From the NCBI GenBank assembly GCA_964568735.1, contig CAZMRF010000077.1, positions 1 through 18,660 of the forward strand: DNA of 18,660 nucleotides, read 5' to 3'. Source of the DNA: CAZMRF01 sp964568735 (GTDB lineage: Bacteria; Acidobacteriota; Polarisedimenticolia; JACPZX01). Below the pieces are notes generated by a model, which worked only from the letters and a program-made list of their open reading frames with translations, was not told the DNA's origin and searched no databases. Below, piece by piece: positions 14,082 to 18,660 of this stretch. A program made the position numbers and the translations under genes. Each line of letters starts with the position of its first letter. The first letter of the stretch is position 1.

Positions 14082-16928
14082 TCAGGCATTCAGAGTGGCG
14101 CGGCGCCTCCGGGCATGGCGGATCAGCAGCCCACCGCCCAGCAGGACCAGCACAGCGACGAGCGCCGCAAAGGCAGCGGTTCTGCCGGCGGAGGGCACGC
14201 CGCCAGGCAGCGGGACGAAGCCGCCGTCGCCGAGCACGACCAGTCCGGCCCAGGAGGCTGCGGGCGCGCCGGCCTTGATCCTGCTGCGGCGCGCCGCGGC
14301 GAGCGCGGCCGAGATGCTGGCCCCGCTGCCCAGGTGGGCAGCCATGTCCTCCACCAAGGCGGCCGCTTCCTGGTCGCGCAGCGGCCAGAGGCTGCCCACG
14401 ACCGCCACGGCCCCCGCCTGGAAGAAGGCGCGCGCCAGGCCCAAGACCCCCTCGCCCTCCACCATCGTTCCCGACGCGCTGCTGCACGAGGAGAGGATCA
14501 CCAGCCGGCCTCTCAGGTCGAGGTTGACGATCTCGCGGACTTGAAGAAGCCCATCCTCGTCGTCGGCGCCCGGCGCCAGCAGCAGCGCGCTGCGCTCGGG
14601 ATGTTGCTCGTCCACGACGGCATGAACCGCCAGGTGCAGCATCCTGAACTGATTCAGCTCGGCCGTCTTGATCGAACGCTCGGTGGCGTCGCTCCCCACG
14701 ACCAGGCGGCTGCCACCACCCAGACGGCTCACGACCGAGCGGGCCTCCTGGCGCGCACGCGGCAGCGGGCCGAGGCTCAGCCCACTGGCGAGCGTGGCGG
14801 CGCGGTAGCCGGCCGGCGCCCCGGGGCCGGCCGACAGCGTCGGGTCAGCGAGCGCCAGCACCGGGGATGGAGCCTCCGTGCGCTGCGCCCGGGACCATCG
14901 CAGCCAGGTCGAGCATGAAGGGGCCAGGGAGATCTCGAAGCGGCTGGCGAGCGGCTCCCCGCCGGCGCCGGGGCGCAGCACGTCGAACGGCACACTGTGC
15001 AGCGGACCGTCGGGAATGATCACGAGGCGCGTGATCGTGGGAGAAAGACCTGCGAGCGCTGGCTCCATGAGATCCGTGTAGAGTCGAGCGGCCCCCGCCG
15101 CCTCGGAGCCGTCGCGCCGCTCCAGCAGCCCGAGAAACAGCGAGACCTCGTCGTTGAGCGAGGCGCGATCGGGCAGCGGGAACACGCGCGTCGTGTCACG
15201 CGTGATCAGGAGAGCCCAGCCAGTCTTGCTGACGTCGAGATCGGATTGGAAGGACAGCAGTGCTTCCTCAGGCGCGAGCGCCTCCTGAAGCTGGCGGATC
15301 GAGGGGATGACGGGCGTGCGCAGCGCCGCGAATGGCGGCTCCACGCGGGCGATCTGTTCGCGAAGGTAGACTTCCCTGGCCTCGAGCTGCTCCAGCCCTG
15401 ACAGCCTCCGCGTTCTTTCGTCCTCGGAGAGCACCGGGCTCAGGAGCCCTCGCTGCTCCCGGACGATTCTTCGCAACACCTCGGCTCGCTCCTTCGAGAG
15501 GTCACTGGACGAGCCGCCCGTCGCGGCGCCGGCGGCATCGAGGGAATCGAGCAGCGTACGGGCGCGCATCCGCTCGATGACCGACAGCGCATGATCCATG
15601 CCCTCGATCGGTGTTCCTGGTCCCGGTTGCTGCAGGAAATACCCCGCGACCCGGTAATAGATGAAGGCCCACTGTGACTGGATCCCGGCGCGCACCATCT
15701 CGTCGGGCTCGTGATCCCTGATCCTCTCCACCATGTCCAGCATGGCGAGCCATTCGGACAGCGCTCTTTCTCTCTCGCCGGCGTTGATGTGGATCGTGGC
15801 CTGCTGGAGCATGGCGCGGGCCATCTGTTCCGTGTCGCCTGCCCGTCGGGCTGCCTCGAACGCCCCCTGGAGAATCGCCTCCGCTTCGGGTCTGCGGGAG
15901 GGAAAGCTCGAGGCGAGAACGTATGCCTTGTACCTCAGGACGTAGCCGATCTGTTCCGGATTCTGCATTCGGCGCGCGTCCGTCAGCGCCCTGTCCAGCA
16001 GATCGAGCCTTTGAGCAACGGGCGTGTCGGTGGACTGCGCCGCGCCGAAGAGCAGAAACTCGGACGCCGCGAGGTTGCCGCCAAGTCTGGCCGCGCGCAG
16101 GGCCTTCGCGAAAGCATCTCGCGCGCTCGCGCTATGGCCCGCAATCCCCTGATGCGCGTCGATCCGTACGCTGTCAGAGTAGATCTTGACGAGTAGAAAG
16201 GCCTCATTGTAGTAGTCCCTTGTGGCATGGAGGATTTCCGCGGCGTGCCGATGGTATTCGAGCGCCTCGTCGTGACGCCCCATCGCACCCGCCTCGTCCC
16301 CCAGGCCCGACAGCACCAGCCACCGCAGATGAATACTCGATCCCGGCTGGAGGCCCGCCTCGACCTTCTTGTATTGGTTCCAGGCGACGGCATGATCGCC
16401 GTGGTAGAACGCGCTCACTCCGCGGTTGAACTCGACGTAATCCTTCAAGGAGTCGCTTCCGGATAGCTCGGCGTCTTCGGCCGCGCGATCCAGCTCGGCG
16501 TCAGCCTCTGTGAGCCTCCCCTGCATGGCCAACGTGGCGAACAGCTCGAGTCGCACGTACCCTTCGATCTCGCGCTCGTTCCTGGCTGCCAGACTCTCCG
16601 CGGCCTGGCGCATGACCTGCTCGGCGCGCTCGTCGTAGATGTCCGCCATCAGCGTGCCGAGCGCCAGCCGCGAGAGATCGTCCCGGGGAGCCAGCGCCAG
16701 ACGCCTTTCCAGATGACGGATCCCGTCCAGCCAGCTCTGCTCACGCCGCGCGATGATCCGGTAGCAGGGGTAGGCGGTGGGCTGGTCGCGCAGGTGGGCG
16801 TCGCACTCCTTGAAGGTCCGCGCCTGCCAGTACTCGAAGGCGTACGCGTTGGGAGCGAACAGGACCGCCGCCATGACTGCGAACCTTTGCAGGACCAGGG
16901 CGGCGCGCCGCCGGCGTATCGGGGACAT
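14082..16928 (-). CDS. Exported, membrane-anchored TPR-CHAT protease homologue
   Basis: This encodes 948 residues. The ATG at 16928 overlaps the anti-sigma stop by one base (TGATG), so translation is coupled. Residues 1-30 form a signal peptide (RRRR, hydrophobic core, cut after NAYA). A long helical-repeat region (about 40-500) has TPR-like pairs and is followed by a coiled segment. The CHAT (caspase-HetF-associated) domain runs from about 560 to 905 with VIIPDGPLHSVPFDVL, catalytic His769 in HLAVHA and catalytic Cys815 in VILSSCSSASG, then GEGVLGLARAFFQAGA and GSLWPLRD. Both dyad residues are intact. VPLPGGVPS (905-913) is followed by a single transmembrane helix (about 917-936) and the RHARRRR tail, so the protease should face the periplasm. 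CHAT proteases cleave specific protein partners; here the anti-sigma or the FG-GAP protein are candidates by context. Confidence 0.9.
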   Translation of the reverse strand: MSPIRRRRAALVLQRFAVMAAVLFAPNAYAFEYWQARTFKECDAHLRDQPTAYPCYRIIARREQSWLDGIRHLERRLALAPRDDLSRLALGTLMADIYDERAEQVMRQAAESLAARNEREIEGYVRLELFATLAMQGRLTEADAELDRAAEDAELSGSDSLKDYVEFNRGVSAFYHGDHAVAWNQYKKVEAGLQPGSSIHLRWLVLSGLGDEAGAMGRHDEALEYHRHAAEILHATRDYYNEAFLLVKIYSDSVRIDAHQGIAGHSASARDAFAKALRAARLGGNLAASEFLLFGAAQSTDTPVAQRLDLLDRALTDARRMQNPEQIGYVLRYKAYVLASSFPSRRPEAEAILQGAFEAARRAGDTEQMARAMLQQATIHINAGERERALSEWLAMLDMVERIRDHEPDEMVRAGIQSQWAFIYYRVAGYFLQQPGPGTPIEGMDHALSVIERMRARTLLDSLDAAGAATGGSSSDLSKERAEVLRRIVREQRGLLSPVLSEDERTRRLSGLEQLEAREVYLREQIARVEPPFAALRTPVIPSIRQLQEALAPEEALLSFQSDLDVSKTGWALLITRDTTRVFPLPDRASLNDEVSLFLGLLERRDGSEAAGAARLYTDLMEPALAGLSPTITRLVIIPDGPLHSVPFDVLRPGAGGEPLASRFEISLAPSCSTWLRWSRAQRTEAPSPVLALADPTLSAGPGAPAGYRAATLASGLSLGPLPRARQEARSVVSRLGGGSRLVVGSDATERSIKTAELNQFRMLHLAVHAVVDEQHPERSALLLAPGADDEDGLLQVREIVNLDLRGRLVILSSCSSASGTMVEGEGVLGLARAFFQAGAVAVVGSLWPLRDQEAAALVEDMAAHLGSGASISAALAAARRSRIKAGAPAASWAGLVVLGDGGFVPLPGGVPSAGRTAAFAALVAVLVLLGGGLLIRHARRRRATLNA

Positions 16929-17599
16929 CACTCGATCTTGTTCATGAAGGCCTGCGAGGCGATACGACGCCCGTCCGGGAGGGTCGCCTCCACTCGCCAG
17001 ACGATGGTGGCTCCGGGCGGAAGTGTCTCAAGGCTACTCTCGGGGACTTGATACTCGGGTTGCTCAAGGCGCTGCACCGACGCGATCGGGGTCAGGTCCT
17101 GCGTGCCGACACGGAGCGTGTAGCGCGTCCCGGCCGCCTCCGCCGACCACTTCAGCACGCAGGCATCGCGAGGCAGTGGCGCGGTCGCTTCCACCAGAGA
17201 CCGGATCGTGCCCTCCGGGCTGGCGCGTGTCACATCCGGATGCTGACCTGGCGGCGGAATGACAACGCCGATCCCCACCGCTATCAGCAGAAGGGCCGCT
17301 GCAGCGAGGCTGGCCCAGACTCCGAACGCAGGCGCCCTGAAGGCCGTCGCGCGCGCTACCTCGCTCGTCTCGGCGCGCCTCTGTCCGGCAAGCTCGTGCC
17401 CGAGACGCCACGCCTCCGCGCAGGCGTGGCAGCGCGATGTGTGCTCCACGATGGCGACGGTCGAGCGGGCTGACATCCCGCCACGCAGCGCTTCCCAGAT
17501 CGAATCCGGGACAGGGCAGTCCGGCCCGGGAGCAGCGTTCGCGGACAGCAAGGCGAGCGCGGCGCGCAGCGCTTCAAGTGGTGGGCGATCCTCGTTCAT
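16928..17599 (-). CDS. Membrane zinc-finger anti-sigma factor
   Basis: This encodes 223 residues. The ATG at 17599 overlaps the sigma stop as ATGA and has AAAGGA about nine bases upstream. The N-terminal cytoplasmic part carries the zinc-binding anti-sigma (ZAS/zf-HC2) motif HTSRCHAC (H53, C57, C60), with C28 as the probable fourth ligand. A transmembrane helix (about 92-114) follows, then a roughly 109-residue periplasmic domain with beta strands (KWSAEAAGTRYTLRV, ATIVWRVEATLPDG) resembling an FnIII-like sensor. In this family the ZAS domain holds the sigma factor at the membrane until a signal or proteolysis frees it. Overlap with both neighbours points to a fixed stoichiometry with the sigma factor and the CHAT protein. 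Confidence 0.88.
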   Translation of the reverse strand: MNEDRPPLEALRAALALLSANAAPGPDCPVPDSIWEALRGGMSARSTVAIVEHTSRCHACAEAWRLGHELAGQRRAETSEVARATAFRAPAFGVWASLAAAALLLIAVGIGVVIPPPGQHPDVTRASPEGTIRSLVEATAPLPRDACVLKWSAEAAGTRYTLRVGTQDLTPIASVQRLEQPEYQVPESSLETLPPGATIVWRVEATLPDGRRIASQAFMNKIE

Positions 17600-18123
17600 C
17601 GGGCCAGTCCTTTCGTGGCGAGGCATCGTCGCAGATCGGCGAGGCCCCTGTAGACCAGGTTCTCAGCCTTCTTGAAACGCCAACTCATCAGTGTGGCCAC
17701 CTCCGACACCGAGTGGCCCTGCAGGTGAAGCATCACCGCCAGCCGGCGGGGCGAAGAGAGCCCCGACAGGCAGTGGCCGATCCCCACCGCGATCTCGCGA
17801 GAGGCCGCAAGAGTCTCGGGGTCGGCATGATCGGCAGCGCCCTCCTGGATCGAGTGTTCCGCCGTCGCGGGATCTTCCCGACGCCTGCGGTGCCGGCGGA
17901 TCTCATCCACCGTTGCCGAGTAGGCCGCTTTCTCCACATACAACGACGAGAGAGCGGGATCCCCCTCACCGCGTTTCCCTGCGGCGGCCAGCACCTGAAA
18001 CATGGCGGTCTGCACGATGTCTTCGGCGTGCGAGGAAAGCCAGCCGGGACAGACGCGGAACACGGCCTGGGAGAGGCGGCGACGAAGCTCTTTCAGGGGC
18101 AGGTCACTGGCGGCCTGAGTCAC
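17596..18123 (-). CDS. ECF-type RNA polymerase sigma factor
   Basis: This encodes 175 residues if started at the GTG at 18123. The frame is open to 18225, but the extra N-terminal residues look non-coding and neither start has a clear ribosome-binding site. Region 2 is seen in ELRRRLSQAVFRVCPGWLSSHAEDIVQTAMFQVL and AYSATVDEIRRHRRRR. Region 4 has the helix-turn-helix LSSPRRLAVMLHLQGHSVSEVATLMSW..KKAENLVYRGLADLR. This two-domain layout and length fit an extracytoplasmic-function sigma that directs RNA polymerase to a small regulon. Its stop overlaps the anti-sigma start, the standard sigma/anti-sigma arrangement. No autoregulatory ECF promoter (GGAAC-type) could be found between it and repeat copy C. 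Confidence 0.85.
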   Translation of the reverse strand: MTQAASDLPLKELRRRLSQAVFRVCPGWLSSHAEDIVQTAMFQVLAAAGKRGEGDPALSSLYVEKAAYSATVDEIRRHRRRREDPATAEHSIQEGAADHADPETLAASREIAVGIGHCLSGLSSPRRLAVMLHLQGHSVSEVATLMSWRFKKAENLVYRGLADLRRCLATKGLAR

Positions 18124-18183
18124 CTGGCCAGAATCCACGATTACGGCGCCGCGCGCAAGCCGGGAGCAGGCGCGGTGCCACGG

Positions 18184-18203
18184 AGCCTGGCGCAGCCTGG
18201 CGC
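18184..18203. repeat. 10-bp direct tandem repeat
   Basis: AGCCTGGCGC occurs twice in a row (18184-18193 and 18194-18203) in the leader region of the sigma gene. It could be an operator half-site pair or simple slippage. No function is evident. Confidence 0.5.
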
Positions 18204-18378
18204 ACCCTCCCGATCGCGGCCGCACCGGAGACGAATCCGACCGCCGGCATCCCGCGCCCGTGACGAGCGCCTCTCAGAGATGACCGAAGCGCTCGGGCGA
18301 ATGCTCCAGCTCGTGAGCACAACAGAAGCACAATCGCCGAACGGCCGTCAGATTCGGTATTCAGATGGAAAGGAATTG

Positions 18379-18406
18379 CTGGTGGAGGCGGCGGGAGTCG
18401 AACCCG
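18379..18406 (-). repeat. tmRNA/tRNA-Ala 3'-end copy (copy C, candidate att site)
   Basis: These 28 bases are identical to 9550-9577. Here one further base completes a full 5-bp T-stem (GCGGG/CCCGC), so copy C is the best preserved of the three. On the minus strand it ends CGCCTCC-A-CCA. T at position 70 would give the G3.U70 pair diagnostic of alanine tRNA and tmRNA. Nothing upstream within 100 bases can supply the 5' acceptor strand, so it is a fragment. It separates the ATPase gene end from the sigma operon. Confidence 0.82.
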
Positions 18407-18412
18407 CGCCAT

Positions 18413-18460
18413 CTGGTCTTCTGCATCCCGCCGGACCCGAAGGGCCCGCCGACCAGCGGG
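18413..18460 (-). terminator. Possible structured terminator after the ATPase gene
   Basis: CTGGTC (18413-18418) can pair with GACCAG (18451-18456), enclosing CCC/GGG (18436-18438 with 18442-18444). An alternative is CCCGC (18427-18431) with GCGGG (18456-18460). It lies directly after the ATPase stop codon and before repeat copy C. There is no T-run, so termination is a guess. Confidence 0.3.
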
Positions 18461-18462
18461 AA

Positions 18463-18660
18463 TCAGGGCAGTGCTTCCAGGACCTGTCGGGGACCGTAGA
18501 GGCGCGAGTCATGTCCTCGGGCGGGTGTCTTCTTCAGGAAGAGCGCGGGGATGATCTTTCGACCTCTCGAGAGGGGGAGGTTCGCAGCCTTCCGCCCGAT
18601 CTCCCCGAGTAGACGCTTCGGCTCCGAGCGGTCCGACCACTCGGCCTCGGCGACCAGGAT
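18463..18660 (-). CDS. DUF234-like ATPase, C-terminal end (cut by window edge)
   Basis: The minus strand is open from 18660 to a TGA at 18463-18465, giving the last 65 residues of a protein. The sequence reads ILVAEAEWSDRS, then LLGEIGRKAANLP and KIIPALFLKKTP. This matches the nuclease-like C-terminal fold of archaeal/bacterial DEXX-box ATPases (DUF234 and relatives), where a (E)xEWS/KWS strand is followed by a helix with KA..LP and an LFxxK strand. Such ATPases are common in accessory and mobile regions, and their role is mostly unknown. The P-loop part lies outside the window, so the assignment rests on the C-terminus alone. Confidence 0.6.
   Translation of the reverse strand: MLVAEAEWSDRSEPKRLLGEIGRKAANLPLSRGRKIIPALFLKKTPARGHDSRLYGPRQVLEALP

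Larger units (their letters stand above)
9550..18406 (-). mobile_element. Candidate 8.8-kb module bounded by tmRNA-end copies B and C
   Basis: Two identical 28-bp direct repeats enclose a complete co-directional cluster (sigma, anti-sigma, CHAT protease homologue, FG-GAP protein) and nothing else. The repeat is the 3' end of a tmRNA/tRNA-Ala-like gene, a classical tyrosine-integrase target. No integrase, excisionase or transposase is found inside, so this is either a stripped or non-autonomous island, or the repeats arose by another route such as recombination between dispersed tmRNA-end repeats. The gap 9578-9762 after the FG-GAP gene holds nothing else I can identify. Confidence 0.4.

Noticed and set aside
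14082..18123. Type III-E CRISPR (gRAMP/Craspase) locus
   Set aside because: There is a TPR-CHAT protein and a sigma factor, but no Cas7-11, Csx30, Cas1/2 or CRISPR array. The CHAT protein is exported, unlike the cytoplasmic Csx29.
18379..18465. A complete tRNA or tmRNA gene at copy C
   Set aside because: Only the T-arm and 3' acceptor strand are present. No 5' strand complementary to CGCCTCC and no anticodon arm is found upstream, and the ATPase coding frame occupies that space.
17437..18612. A 391-residue plus-strand open frame over the sigma and anti-sigma genes, ending through repeat copy C
   Set aside because: It is antisense to well-supported genes. Its LVEAAGVEPA stretch is just the antisense of the tmRNA end, a familiar spurious peptide, and composition is Arg/Pro-rich as in high-GC shadows.

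Overview
The window is GC-rich, gene-dense bacterial DNA. Three things suggest a soil or sediment Acidobacteriota-like genome: the mix of secreted enzymes and secreted orphan proteins, a Ser/Thr kinase of the GEGGMG type, and an ECF sigma / CHAT / FG-GAP cluster. This placement is inference; no rRNA or marker gene is present to test it.

Left part (1-8557). The 5' half of a Ser/Thr protein kinase runs off the left edge on the minus strand, preceded by a small secreted orphan. Two exported orphan proteins follow on the plus strand, separated by a very strong hairpin. A RecQ-type helicase lies on the minus strand. Next comes a plus-strand run: a PQQ-like beta-propeller protein and an M20-type exopeptidase homologue (probably one operon), a small zinc-ribbon protein, and a lipoprotein alpha/beta hydrolase of the prolyl-iminopeptidase type. 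This part looks like ordinary chromosomal content.

Right part (8558-18660). Here every gene is on the minus strand. The region is punctuated by three copies (about 8748, 9550 and 18379) of the 3' end of a tmRNA/tRNA-Ala-like gene: TpsiC arm, acceptor 3' strand with U70, discriminator A and CCA. Copies two and three share 28 identical bases. Between copies one and two sits a two-gene nucleotidyltransferase/small-protein pair that looks like a toxin-antitoxin module. Between copies two and three sits a roughly 8.8 kb cluster: ECF sigma factor, membrane zinc-finger anti-sigma, exported membrane-anchored TPR-CHAT protease homologue, and a 1400-residue secreted protein with seven exact-period (213 bp) FG-GAP repeats. 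Beyond copy three is the C-terminus of a DUF234-like ATPase. I read this as a tandem array of cargo modules at or near an ssrA (tmRNA) attachment site. No integrase is visible in the window.

The sigma, anti-sigma and CHAT genes overlap by 1 to 4 bases and are probably translationally coupled. The membrane anti-sigma and the exported CHAT protein should share the periplasm. The best candidate for an undescribed system is therefore an extracytoplasmic signalling circuit in which the CHAT protease acts on the anti-sigma (or on the FG-GAP surface protein) to free the sigma factor. It would be a periplasmic counterpart of the CHAT-to-sigma logic known from type III-E CRISPR. This is a hypothesis from gene order and domain topology only.
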